A stretch of DNA of 64,000 nt, from contig JAKLKF010000003.1 in NCBI GenBank assembly GCA_023150805.1, positions 1 to 64,000 on the forward strand, written 5' to 3'. The notes below the pieces were generated by a model, which was given only the letters and a program-made list of their open reading frames with translations, searched no databases and was not told where the DNA came from. The stretch comes from Myxococcota bacterium. GTDB lineage: Bacteria > Myxococcota_A > UBA796 > UBA2385. Shown here one piece after another: positions 9,079 to 17,381 of the stretch; position 1 is the first letter of the stretch; every line of letters starts with the position of its first letter. The translations under genes and the position numbers were made by a program.

Positions 9079-9143
9079 GAACGGCTGGCCTGCTCTACCT
9101 TCACTGGGTCCCCCCGGGACGTCCCCACCCGGAGCAACCCACC

Positions 9144-10280
9144 ATGCAGGGAATGTACTGGTCGAAGGGCTCGGTCACACGCCAGGCCCACGTCGACATC
9201 CCCGAAGGCACGGTCGAGGAGGAGTACGGCCGCTACGGCTTCTCCGGCCGCGTCGCCCACCTCTACCGGCAGCACCCCCCGGTCGGCTGGACCCGCATCG
9301 ACGGCGCCCTGCGCCCGCGCTGCTTCCTGCTCGACCAGGTCCAGGCCGACGGCCAGGACTGGCTGGAGAGCCGCGTCCCCTTCCTGTGCAACGGCGACGT
9401 GGTCCTGCACCGGGCGCGCCTGTCGGCGCCGATGCCCTACTACTTCCGCAACGCCGACGCCGACGAGATCCTGTTCGTGCACGACGGGCAGGGCCGCATC
9501 GAGACGGACTTCGGACCGCTGGACTTCCGCCGCGGCCACTACCTGGTCATCCCCCGCGGCACGGTCTACCGCCTGGTCCCCCAGGGCAGGACCGAGCTGC
9601 TGGTGGTCGAGTCGCGCGGCGAGGTCGGCGTGCCCGAGCGCGGCCTGATGGGCCGCCACGCGCTGTTCGACCCCAACGTCATCGACGTCCCCACCCCCGA
9701 GCGCCTGCCTGACCCGCCGGGCTGCACCGGCGAGTACGAGCTGCGCATCCAGCGTGAGGGTGAGATCTCGTCGGTCTTCTACCCCTACAACCCCATCGAC
9801 GTGGTCGGCTGGCGCGGCGACCTGAGCGTCTGGCGGCTGCACATCGACGACATCCGCCCGGTGCTGTCCGAGCGCTACCACCTGCCGCCGTCGGCCCACG
9901 CGACCTTCGTCGGCCCCGGCTGGGTGCTGTGCACCTTCCTGCCGCGCGGCCTGGAGGTCGGCGACCCCGGCGCCCTGCGGGTGCCCTTCTACCACTCCAA
10001 CATCGACTACGACGAGGTCCTGTTCTACCACGACGGCGACTTCTTCAGCCGCGAGGGCATCCGCCCGGGGATGGTGACCTTCCATCCCCAGGGTATCCAC
10101 CATGGGCCGCAGCCCGGCGCGGTGACCGCCGCCCGGGACAAGGCGCGCACCAACGAGGTCGCCGTGATGGTCGACACCGTGCGCCCCCTCCACCCGACCC
10201 CCCAGGCCATGGCCGTCCAGGTCGAAGACTACTGGATGAGCTGGCAGCCTTCCCCTCGCACCTCTCAAGCCGCCAAGTGA
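9144..10280 (+). CDS. hmgA: Homogentisate 1,2-dioxygenase (short cupin type)
   Basis: 378 aa. It opens the ring of homogentisate to maleylacetoacetate in tyrosine/phenylalanine breakdown, using non-heme iron. Family features are PYYFRNADADEILFVHDG in the N-terminal cupin half and FYHSNIDYDEVLFYHDGDF (from H284) followed by FHPQGIHHGPQP in the C-terminal half, where the iron ligands lie. It is shorter than the ~430-aa proteobacterial/eukaryotic form, as is usual for this bacterial subgroup. ATG at 9144 has GGAG nine bases upstream; a second ATG at 9153 is possible. It is followed after 16 bp by hpd, the preceding step of the pathway. Confidence 0.9.
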   Translation: MQGMYWSKGSVTRQAHVDIPEGTVEEEYGRYGFSGRVAHLYRQHPPVGWTRIDGALRPRCFLLDQVQADGQDWLESRVPFLCNGDVVLHRARLSAPMPYYFRNADADEILFVHDGQGRIETDFGPLDFRRGHYLVIPRGTVYRLVPQGRTELLVVESRGEVGVPERGLMGRHALFDPNVIDVPTPERLPDPPGCTGEYELRIQREGEISSVFYPYNPIDVVGWRGDLSVWRLHIDDIRPVLSERYHLPPSAHATFVGPGWVLCTFLPRGLEVGDPGALRVPFYHSNIDYDEVLFYHDGDFFSREGIRPGMVTFHPQGIHHGPQPGAVTAARDKARTNEVAVMVDTVRPLHPTPQAMAVQVEDYWMSWQPSPRTSQAAK

Positions 10281-10296
10281 TCGGAGTCTGACCTCG

Positions 10297-11349
10297 ATGG
10301 GTACCCCCAAGCTCGACGCCGCCGTCCCCTCCGGCCCGAACCCCACCGGCCTGCAAGGCATCCGCTTCGTGATGTGGAGCAGCCCCCGCCCCGACGAGCT
10401 CGACCAGCTCTTCACGGCCTTCGGCTTCTCCCGCACGATGTGCCACCGCGACGTGGACCTCGACCTCTACAAGCAGGGCGACATCATCTTCCTGCTGGAC
10501 CGGCAGCCGACGGGCTTCGCCGCCGACTTCGCCCGCGCCCACGGCCCGGGCATCCCGGCGATGGGCTGGTGGGTGAAGGACCCCGCAGCCGCGCTGCAGG
10601 CGGCCGTCGCGCGCGGCGCCCGCGCCTACGAGGGCCCCGTGCCCTTCACCGGCGCGACCGCCATCTACGGCATCGGCGACAGCCTGATCTGGTTCGTGCG
10701 CGGCGAGGACGACCTGCTCTCCGACTTCCAGGAGCACCCCGCGCCGCGGGTGGTGCCCGACAAGGGCTTCCTCTGCATCGACCACCTCACCAACAACGTC
10801 CAGAAGGGCACGATGGCGCGGTGGCAGCACTTCTACAAGGAGGTCTTCGGCTTCACCGAGGTGCGGACCTTCGACATCAAGGGCGAGAAGACCGGCCTGT
10901 TCAGCTACGCCCTGCGCTCGCCCGACGGCAGCTTCTGCATCCCGATCAACGAGGGCAACGAGTCCAAGTCCCAGATCGAGGAGTACCTGCGCGAGTACAA
11001 CGGCGCGGGCATCCAGCACCTGGCCTTCCTGTCCACCGACCTGCTGGACAGCCTGGACCGGCTGTCGGGCTCGGGCATCGAGACCCTGGACATCGACGAC
11101 GAGTACTACGAGACCGTCTACGACCGCGTCCCGGGCGTGACCGAGGACCGGGCCCGCATCAAGGCCCACCAGGTCCTCGTGGACGGCGACGACGAGGGCT
11201 ACCTGCTGCAGATCTTCACCAAGAACCTGGTGGGTCCCATCTTCATCGAGATGATCCAGCGCAAGAACCACCTGAGCTTCGGCGAGGGCAACTTCGGCGC
11301 CCTGTTCCGCTCCATCGAGCGCGACCAGGAGCGGCGCGGGGTGCTCTAG
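10297..11349 (+). CDS. hpd: 4-Hydroxyphenylpyruvate dioxygenase
   Basis: 350 aa, normal length. It turns 4-hydroxyphenylpyruvate into homogentisate, the substrate of the upstream gene product. The protein has two VOC-fold halves; the three iron ligands are visible as H163 (CIDHLTNNV), H241 (GIQHLAFLS) and E318 (GPIFIEMIQRK), and the C-terminal helix (SFGEGNFGALFRSIERDQE) is typical. The start ATG is 16 bp after hmgA, so the two genes form an operon, presumably controlled by the divergent LysR protein. Later pathway genes (isomerase, hydrolase) are not in the window. Confidence 0.95.
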   Translation: MGTPKLDAAVPSGPNPTGLQGIRFVMWSSPRPDELDQLFTAFGFSRTMCHRDVDLDLYKQGDIIFLLDRQPTGFAADFARAHGPGIPAMGWWVKDPAAALQAAVARGARAYEGPVPFTGATAIYGIGDSLIWFVRGEDDLLSDFQEHPAPRVVPDKGFLCIDHLTNNVQKGTMARWQHFYKEVFGFTEVRTFDIKGEKTGLFSYALRSPDGSFCIPINEGNESKSQIEEYLREYNGAGIQHLAFLSTDLLDSLDRLSGSGIETLDIDDEYYETVYDRVPGVTEDRARIKAHQVLVDGDDEGYLLQIFTKNLVGPIFIEMIQRKNHLSFGEGNFGALFRSIERDQERRGVL

Positions 11350-11446
11350 CCACCACGCATGGCCTCCGGCGTCGCACGGGGACTTGCGACGCCACCCCTC
11401 GCGGCGGCAGGGGACACGCTACCGCGGGGGGGATGGGGCCTAGGGG

Positions 11447-11466
11447 CCCGGCCCGGTGGGGCCGGG
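11447..11466 (+). terminator. GC hairpin after hpd
   Basis: CCCGGCCC and GGGCCGGG form a perfect 8-bp stem with a 4-base loop, about 100 bp after the hpd stop and 67 bp before the next start. There is no T-tract, so it could be a Rho-assisted or intrinsic-like terminator for hmgA-hpd. The rest of 11350-11532 includes TATCCT at 11504, a possible -10 for the next gene. Confidence 0.4.
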
Positions 11467-11532
11467 TCCCACTGCGTGGGGGCGCGGGACTCAATGGACC
11501 ATGATATCCTTTGAGAACCCCTCGGAGGTCCC

Positions 11533-12105
11533 GTGCGCGCTCCCCTCCCCTCTCCTGCCCGGTCTCCCTTCCTGCCGTCCGCCGCGGTGGCCACCGACCC
11601 GGTGGCCTGGCTGCTCGACTGCCACGGACGGATCCGCAAGGTGGTCGGCGGCGTCCGAGCGCTCGCCGGGGCTGCCGCCGACGACCCGCGCGCGGCCCAG
11701 ACGGCGCAGGACTGCGCGCGCTACCTGCGCATCGGCCTGCCCCTGCACGCGCTGGACGAAGACGCTTCGCTGCGGCCGCTGCTGCTGCGCGGCCCGGGGG
11801 CCGGGGCGGTCGAGCGCGCGCTGGACCGCATGTCCTCGGAGCACGAGCGCATCGAGGCCGGGCTGCCCCAGGCCCTGGACACGCTGGAAGCCGCGGCCGC
11901 GGGCGTCCTCGTCGCAGGGCCCCTGGTCGCAGGCCCCCTCGCCGAGCTGGCCGGCTGGCTAGAGGGCCTGTTGCTGGAGCACATCGCCCACGAGGAGCAG
12001 CACATCCTGCCCGCCGCCTCCCAGCTCTCGCCCGCGGACCTGGCCCTGCTGGCCCGGCAGATGCGCGCGCGGCGGTCCCCCTCTCCGGTCGGAGCCGAGT
12101 CATGA
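11533..12105 (+). CDS. Hemerythrin-like (HHE) domain protein
   Basis: 190 aa with one predicted four-helix hemerythrin-like domain. Candidate metal ligands are in LDCHGRIRKVV, LPLHALDED, SSEHERIEAGL and EHIAHEEQHILPAA, with the usual spacing for a di-iron site that binds O2 or senses oxygen/NO. There is no signal peptide, so it is cytoplasmic. GTG at 11533 follows GGAGGTCCC. The last codons overlap the next gene by four bases (ATGA), so it is translated together with a protein containing further hemerythrin domains fused to a radical-SAM enzyme. Confidence 0.8.
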   Translation: MRAPLPSPARSPFLPSAAVATDPVAWLLDCHGRIRKVVGGVRALAGAAADDPRAAQTAQDCARYLRIGLPLHALDEDASLRPLLLRGPGAGAVERALDRMSSEHERIEAGLPQALDTLEAAAAGVLVAGPLVAGPLAELAGWLEGLLLEHIAHEEQHILPAASQLSPADLALLARQMRARRSPSPVGAES

Positions 12106-14414
12106 CCCTGCAGGCCCGCGTCCAGCACGTCCTCGACACCCACCACGCGCTGCTGCACCGCGAGCTGCCGCGGCTGGACCAGGCCCTGCGCGCGGCCCCG
12201 GCGCCGCTGCGCCGCGCGTGGACGGCGCTCTCCCCCCTGCTGCGCGACCACCTGCACAAGGAGGAGGTGCTGCTCTTCCCCGCCATCCTGGCCGTCGCCC
12301 GCGGCGAGGCCGCTGCCGGCTGCGGGATCCTGGGCCCCATCCGCCAGATGGAGCACGAGCACGAGCAGATCCGCGCCCTGGAGGCAGAGCTGCGGGCGCT
12401 GCTGCCCCAGGCCGGCGCCGAGGCGGAGGCGCTCGCGGCGCTGCTGGACGACCTGGCGGTGCACGCGGCGACCGAGGACGACCAGGTCTTCCCGCTGGCC
12501 CTGGCCGGGCTGGCCGCGCTGCTGGAGCCCGACCTGGTCCGGGTCGGGCAGGTGCAGGAGCCCGGCCTGGCCGAGGTCTGCGCGGTGGCGCTGGAGGACC
12601 ACGCCCGGATGCGACGGGCGCTGGCCGAGCTGGAGCGGGACCCGGCCCTGGCCCACCTGCCGGCCTTCGCCATCATGGCCGGCGAGCTGCGCCGCCACGT
12701 GGAGCTGGAGGAGCGGCGGCTGTACCCGGCGCTGTTCGCGCTGGCCCGCGGGCGCCTGCACGCGCCGGTGGAGCCGGACTCCGGCGCCGCCTGGCTGTCG
12801 ATCCTGCACGAGCTGCCGCTGGAGGAGCGCGCCGCCGCCGACTGGCTGCGGGCGGTGCAGGGCGGGGTGCCCGAGCGCCCCGCGGCGCTGGACGCCCTGC
12901 TGGCCGCCATCGCCACCCACGCCGCGCTGGAGGTCCACCAGGTCTTCCCGCAGGCGATGCAGGCGCTCGGCGCCCTGCCAGCCGTGGACGAGGCCGCGCC
13001 CGCCGCCCCCGCGCCCCCGCGCGGCCAGGTCCTCCGCCAGACCCGCGGCCGCTGCTCCACCTGCCTGGAGGACGTGCCCGCCGAGGTCGTGCGGACGGAC
13101 GACGAGGTGCGGCTGGTCAAGCGCTGCGCCGAGCACGGCGAGACCAGCGAGCTGCTGTCCCGCGCGCCCGAGTACTGGGCCGACCTGGACCGCTTCTACT
13201 TCCAGGTCAACGGCGAGGAGTGGCCGCAGCGCGACTTCATGATCCGCATGACGGAGAAGTGCAACCTCGACTGCCCCATCTGCCTGGCCAAGGCCAACAC
13301 CGAGGAGACGCCGGACCTGGACCTGTCGGGGCTGCAGGCCCTGCTGTCGGAGCGCCGCGGCATCAAGGTCGACCTGCTGGCGGCCGAGCCGACCCTGCGC
13401 GAGGACCTGCCCGACTGGATCCGCAAGGTGAAGGCCTCGGGCAACATCGCCGCGCTGCACACCAACGGCATCAAGCTGGCCGACGCCGCCTACGCCCGCA
13501 CCCTGGCCGAGGCCGGCGTCGACGAGGTCTTCCTGCAGTTCGACGGCTTCGACGACGACGCCCACATGCAGCTGCGCGGGGCCCGCCTGCTGCGCCGGCG
13601 CATGCAGGCCCTGGCCAACCTGCGCGAGCTGGGCATCGCCACCAGCCTGATCGTCGTCATCGCCAAGGACCTGAACGAGGACCAGGTCGGCCGGGTCTAC
13701 CGCTTCGCCCTGCAGCCCGAGAACAGCCACGTGCGCGAGGTCTTCTTCCTGGGCCTGCGCGTGCTGGGCAGCACCCGCTACGCCCAGGCCCGGGCCGCCG
13801 ACGGCCAGAGCATGGCCGACCGGGCGCTGATGCCCGACGCGCTCATCGACGTGCTCTGCGCGCAGGAGCCCTCGATGAAGCGCCAGGACATCCAGCGCTT
13901 CAACAAGCTCTACTTCTCGATGCTCAGCGCCTTCAAGGTCCGCAAGTGCCTGTACGTGCAGCACTACCTGGTGGCGCGGGACGGGGCGGGCGGTGCCAGG
14001 ACGGCCGCCGAGCTGCTGCCCCTGGACCGCATCGAGCAGGCCTGCGAGGCCTACGCCCGGCGCCTGGATCGGCACCCGCACCTGGCCCGCGCCCGCTTCC
14101 TGGCGGAGCTGGCCCGGCTGGGCGTGCGGCGCGAGACCCTGGGCATGCTCTTCGACATGGTCCAGCTCCAGGCCCTCTTCAAGACCGGCATGGCCCTGGA
14201 GCAGGTGCCCCGGCGCTTCCTGCTGCTGGGCTTCATCACCGCCTGCGACCCCCAGAACTTCGACGCCCAGGTCGCGGTCAACTGCGGCAAGGGAGAGCTG
14301 TCGGTCGACGGCGGCTTCGTCGACAGCGGCGCGGTCGCCAACGTCGAGCGAGAGGCGCGCTTCGACGAGTCCGAGCGCAGGCCCGGTCAGGCGCGCAAGC
14401 GGCGGGAGCGCTGA
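12102..14414 (+). CDS. Hemerythrin-hemerythrin-radical SAM fusion, tetraether-synthase/MJ0619-like
   Basis: 770 aa. Two hemerythrin-like units occupy about 8-140 (HLHKEEVLLFP, HAATEDDQVFP) and 160-290 (ALEDHARM, RHVELEERRLYP, HAALEVHQVFP). A small Cys domain follows (C318-x2-C321, C342-AEHG), then the radical-SAM core with C387-x3-C391-x2-C394 and LHTNGIKLA, VFLQFDG. This Cys-domain plus core layout is that of MJ0619/Tes-type enzymes, some of which join lipid tails; the substrate here is unknown. The usual GGEP motif reads AAEPT (near residue 425). The hemerythrin part may shield or sense O2 for the FeS enzyme. It overlaps the upstream hemerythrin gene by four bases. Confidence 0.8.
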   Translation: MTLQARVQHVLDTHHALLHRELPRLDQALRAAPAPLRRAWTALSPLLRDHLHKEEVLLFPAILAVARGEAAAGCGILGPIRQMEHEHEQIRALEAELRALLPQAGAEAEALAALLDDLAVHAATEDDQVFPLALAGLAALLEPDLVRVGQVQEPGLAEVCAVALEDHARMRRALAELERDPALAHLPAFAIMAGELRRHVELEERRLYPALFALARGRLHAPVEPDSGAAWLSILHELPLEERAAADWLRAVQGGVPERPAALDALLAAIATHAALEVHQVFPQAMQALGALPAVDEAAPAAPAPPRGQVLRQTRGRCSTCLEDVPAEVVRTDDEVRLVKRCAEHGETSELLSRAPEYWADLDRFYFQVNGEEWPQRDFMIRMTEKCNLDCPICLAKANTEETPDLDLSGLQALLSERRGIKVDLLAAEPTLREDLPDWIRKVKASGNIAALHTNGIKLADAAYARTLAEAGVDEVFLQFDGFDDDAHMQLRGARLLRRRMQALANLRELGIATSLIVVIAKDLNEDQVGRVYRFALQPENSHVREVFFLGLRVLGSTRYAQARAADGQSMADRALMPDALIDVLCAQEPSMKRQDIQRFNKLYFSMLSAFKVRKCLYVQHYLVARDGAGGARTAAELLPLDRIEQACEAYARRLDRHPHLARARFLAELARLGVRRETLGMLFDMVQLQALFKTGMALEQVPRRFLLLGFITACDPQNFDAQVAVNCGKGELSVDGGFVDSGAVANVEREARFDESERRPGQARKRRER

Positions 14415-14499
14415 GCCGAGGCGGAACAACCCGGAACAGGTGGCACAGGCGAAGCGCTCCACCAACGCCGGTTCCCAGCGGATCCGGGCACCGGCGGGA

Positions 14500-14515
14500 T
14501 GGCATGGGATGTGCA
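14500..14515 (+). promoter_or_regulatory. Possible sigma54 promoter before small membrane gene
   Basis: TGGCATGGGATGTGCA keeps the invariant GG and GC with the required ten-base spacing and differs from the consensus TGGCACG-N4-TTGCA at two other places. It lies 38 bases before the GTG of the next gene. No activator site was recognised nearby. Confidence 0.35.
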
Positions 14516-14553
14516 ACGCTGTGGGCTGTCCCCCTCCCGACCCCGGAGGTCCC

Positions 14554-14916
14554 GTGCCCACCACCGCCGTCGCGCGCTCCCCCCGGCCTCACCGGCGCCT
14601 GGAGGCCGGGCCCGAGCTGGTCACCGGCTTGATCCTGCCCATCCTGGCCCTGAACCTCGCGGACGCCCTGTTCACCTTGGGCTGGATCGACGCCGGCCTG
14701 GCCTCCGAGGGCAACCCGCTCATGGCGACCCTGATCGCCCTGCACCCCAGCACCTTCGCGGTCACCAAGCTGGGGCTGGTGGGCCTGGGCCTGGCCCTGC
14801 TCCACCGGCGGCGGCGACGCCGGGTCGCCCAGGTCGCCGCCGCGCTGGCCTTCGTGGTCTACGTCGGGATCCTGTGCTTCCACCTGCAGGCGGTCTACAC
14901 CCTGCCCGTGGCCTGA
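14554..14916 (+). CDS. Small membrane protein, DUF5658-like
   Basis: 120 aa with three predicted transmembrane helices and no catalytic motif. The segment LNLADALFTLGWIDAGLASE followed by GNPLMATLI resembles short DUF5658-type membrane proteins (N..D...T......G....NP.M). A basic cytoplasmic loop RRRRRR follows the second helix. GTG at 14554 follows GGAGGTCCC. It lies 139 bp after the radical-SAM fusion and may be under its own promoter. Function unknown; a structural or lipid-related role cannot be tested from sequence. Confidence 0.72.
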   Translation: MPTTAVARSPRPHRRLEAGPELVTGLILPILALNLADALFTLGWIDAGLASEGNPLMATLIALHPSTFAVTKLGLVGLGLALLHRRRRRRVAQVAAALAFVVYVGILCFHLQAVYTLPVA

Positions 14917-14928
14917 CCGGGGTCAGCC
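14910..14928. terminator. Compact hairpin joining convergent stop codons
   Basis: CTGAC pairs with GTCAG, extended by GG/CC after a one-base bulge. The two TGA stops of the facing genes form the stem. The genes are only six bases apart, so any shared terminator must overlap their ends. Confidence 0.35.
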
Positions 14929-16059
14929 CTCGGCGGCCGGCGCCTGCAACACGCCGGGCCCGAGTCGGACCAGCCACAGCAGCAGGGCCAGCGACAGGGC
15001 CGCCGCCGCCCCTCCGTAGACCAGGGCCGGCGCCTGCACGCCCAGCAGCGGCAGCCCCGCGCGCAGCAGCACGGCGAGCTGCACCAGGCCCACCACCGCG
15101 GCCCCGTCGGCGCCGAGCGCCAGCGCCTGGCCCCCGTGGCCCCGCACGACCCGCACCGAGATGCCCACCACCAGCGTGAGCAGGCCCCCCAGGGTCCACA
15201 GGTGGCGGGCCAGCAGGCCCGGGGGGCCGCCCAGCAGGATCAGCGTGGCGTCGAGCAGCAGCCCGGCCAGGATCCAGGCGACCCCCAGGTACAGCACGCC
15301 GATCAACGGGAGGCGGGCAGCCGGCCAGGGCCGCCAGCCCCAGATCTGCCGCACCAGCACCGCCGCCGCGGCCAGGTCCGCCGCCGCCGCCCCCGCAGGC
15401 AGGTCCCCCAGCGCCACCCTCGCGCCCAGCGCCAGGACCAGGGCCGGCAGGAAGCCCGGCAGGCGCCGCCCCGCGTAGCCGGGGACCCGCTTGCTGGAGA
15501 AGAAGGGCAGCAGGCGGTCGAGCAGCACCAGGGCCAGGGGCACCAGGAAGCCCAGGATGCCCAGGTCCGCCGCGAGCGTGGGCCACCACGGCCACAGCGC
15601 CAGGCCCGCGGCCCCCGCCAGCAGGGTCAGCGGCGCGCCGGCCGTCGTCGCGTCCCAGCGCCGCCGCAGCGAGGGCACCGCCACCGTGACGGACCAGCCT
15701 CCCACGACCAGCCACGTCAGGGCGAAGACCGCCGCGGCCGCCGGCCCCCACCCCAGGAGCCCGAGCACGACCGCCTGGGCCTGCAAGGCGCCGACCGCCA
15801 GGACCAGGCCCGGCGCGGGGGGCGCGGCGTCGTTCTGGCGGGGGTAGGCCGTCAGCAGGAAGCCGAGCACGGCCGTGCCGAGGAAGCCCCAGGTGAACAG
15901 CAGGCCGTGCAGGGCCGGGGTGAGCGCGGGTCCGTGCCCGAAGAGGCGCAGGGCCCAGGCCAGGGTGAGCACCAGGCCCAGCGCCATGGCCAGCGGGAAG
16001 AGGGGCCGGTAGGCCTCTGCCGAGAGGTGGTGCAGGGAGCTGGTGGGCGCGTCGCTCAT
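14923..16059 (-). CDS. nnrS: NnrS-family heme/copper membrane protein (nitric oxide stress)
   Basis: 378 aa, about twelve hydrophobic helices. NnrS proteins are heme- and copper-containing inner-membrane proteins that ease NO and nitrosative stress. Diagnostic segments are YRPLFPLAMALG at the N-terminus, GFLGTAVLGFLLTAYPRQ, LLPFFSSKRVPGY and GISVRVVRGHGG, with His residues available as heme ligands. ATG at 16059. It stands alone, convergent with the DUF5658-like gene and divergent from a metallophosphoesterase. No denitrification genes are seen in the window, so it may serve detoxification. Confidence 0.87.
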   Translation of the reverse strand: MSDAPTSSLHHLSAEAYRPLFPLAMALGLVLTLAWALRLFGHGPALTPALHGLLFTWGFLGTAVLGFLLTAYPRQNDAAPPAPGLVLAVGALQAQAVVLGLLGWGPAAAAVFALTWLVVGGWSVTVAVPSLRRRWDATTAGAPLTLLAGAAGLALWPWWPTLAADLGILGFLVPLALVLLDRLLPFFSSKRVPGYAGRRLPGFLPALVLALGARVALGDLPAGAAAADLAAAAVLVRQIWGWRPWPAARLPLIGVLYLGVAWILAGLLLDATLILLGGPPGLLARHLWTLGGLLTLVVGISVRVVRGHGGQALALGADGAAVVGLVQLAVLLRAGLPLLGVQAPALVYGGAAAALSLALLLWLVRLGPGVLQAPAAEG

Positions 16060-16150
16060 GCCTCAGCGGATAACACACTCCGTTGAGACTCACAGGCCCT
16101 CGCCGGCGCCGTCGGCCTCGACGCGGCGGGGCCGCCCGATAAGCGGTGCC

Positions 16151-17350
16151 GTGCCGCTCCGCTTCCTCTTCTTCTTCGCCTCGATCTCGGCCTTCATGGC
16201 CTCCACGCACGGCTACCTGGGCTGGCGCCTGGCGCGGCCGCTGCCGCCGGACCGACGGCGCCGGATCTGGGCCCTGGCGGCGCTGTCGGCGCTGGCCCTG
16301 CCCGGCGCGCTCATCGCCTCGCGCCTGGTCGCCTCGCCGGCGCTGGGCACGGCGCTGGCGTGGACCGCCTATGTCCACATGGGCCTGTTCACGCTCCTGC
16401 TGGCGACGGTGCTGGCCTTCGACCTGGCCGTGGGCGCGCTGGCGCTGGGCGACCACCTGGCCCACCGGCTGCGGGGCCGCCGCCCCTCCGACGACCTGCT
16501 GCCCGCCCAGCCCGAGCGGCGCCAGGCCCTGCTGCGGGGCGCCCACCTGGGCCTGCTGGGCCTCACCGGCCTGCAGGGCGGGGCCGGCTTCGCCTGGAGC
16601 CAGCGCCCCCTGGCCGTGCGCGAGGTCGAGGTCCCCGTCGCCGGGCTGGACCCGGCGCTGGCGGGCCTGCGCATCGTCCAGCTCACCGACGTGCACGTGG
16701 GCAGCTTGATCCGCGCCGACTTCGTCCGGGAGATGGTGGACAAGGTCAACGCCCTCTCCCCCGACCTGGTCGCCATCACCGGCGACCTGGTCGACGGCTC
16801 GGTCCCCGAGCTGGCCGCGCACACCGCCCCCCTGGCCGACCTGCGCGCCCGGCATGGCACCTTCTTCTGCACCGGCAACCACGAGTACTACTCGGGCGTG
16901 CACCCCTGGGTGGAGGAGCTGCGGCGGCTGGGCCTGAGGGTCCTGCTCAACCAGCACGAGGTGCGCGATCACGACGGCGCCGCCCTGGTGATCGCCGGGG
17001 TCACCGACCTGCACGCCGAGGGCATCGAGCCCGCCCACACCCCCGACCTGGCGGCGGCGATGGCCGACGCCCCCGCGGGCGCCTTCCGCCTGTTGCTGGC
17101 CCACCAGCCCGGCGCCGTCGTGGAGGCTCCGGCCCACCAGGTCGACCTGCAGCTCTCGGGCCACACCCACGGGGGCCAGTACTTCCCCGGCACCCTGCTG
17201 GTGCACCTGGCCCACCCCTACGTGCGGGACCTGCACCTGCACGAGGGCCGCACCTGGATCTACGTCTCCTGCGGCACGGGCTTCTGGGGCCCGCCGATGC
17301 GCCTGGGCACCACCGCCGAGATCACGCTGCTCACCCTGCGCCGGGCGTAG
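16151..17350 (+). CDS. Membrane-anchored metallophosphoesterase
   Basis: 399 aa. Four N-terminal transmembrane helices (to about residue 125) precede a calcineurin-like phosphoesterase domain with all metal-binding blocks: DVHVG (D180), GDLVDGS, GNHEYYSG, LAHQPG and GHTHGGQ. This arrangement matches the YkuE/YaeI-type branch, some of which act on lipid-linked phosphates such as UDP-diacylglucosamine; the substrate here is unassigned. GTG at 16151 was chosen because the first helix begins there; in-frame sequence to 16043 lacks a ribosome site and is Arg/Pro-rich. Confidence 0.85.
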   Translation: MPLRFLFFFASISAFMASTHGYLGWRLARPLPPDRRRRIWALAALSALALPGALIASRLVASPALGTALAWTAYVHMGLFTLLLATVLAFDLAVGALALGDHLAHRLRGRRPSDDLLPAQPERRQALLRGAHLGLLGLTGLQGGAGFAWSQRPLAVREVEVPVAGLDPALAGLRIVQLTDVHVGSLIRADFVREMVDKVNALSPDLVAITGDLVDGSVPELAAHTAPLADLRARHGTFFCTGNHEYYSGVHPWVEELRRLGLRVLLNQHEVRDHDGAALVIAGVTDLHAEGIEPAHTPDLAAAMADAPAGAFRLLLAHQPGAVVEAPAHQVDLQLSGHTHGGQYFPGTLLVHLAHPYVRDLHLHEGRTWIYVSCGTGFWGPPMRLGTTAEITLLTLRRA

Positions 17351-17381
17351 CCGCCGCCGCCCGGGGGCCATAGCCGGCTGC

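Noticed and set aside
11721-14564. Very long minus-strand open frame opposite the radical-SAM gene
   Set aside because: No start context or domain; long antisense frames are common at this GC content, and the plus strand has clear motifs.
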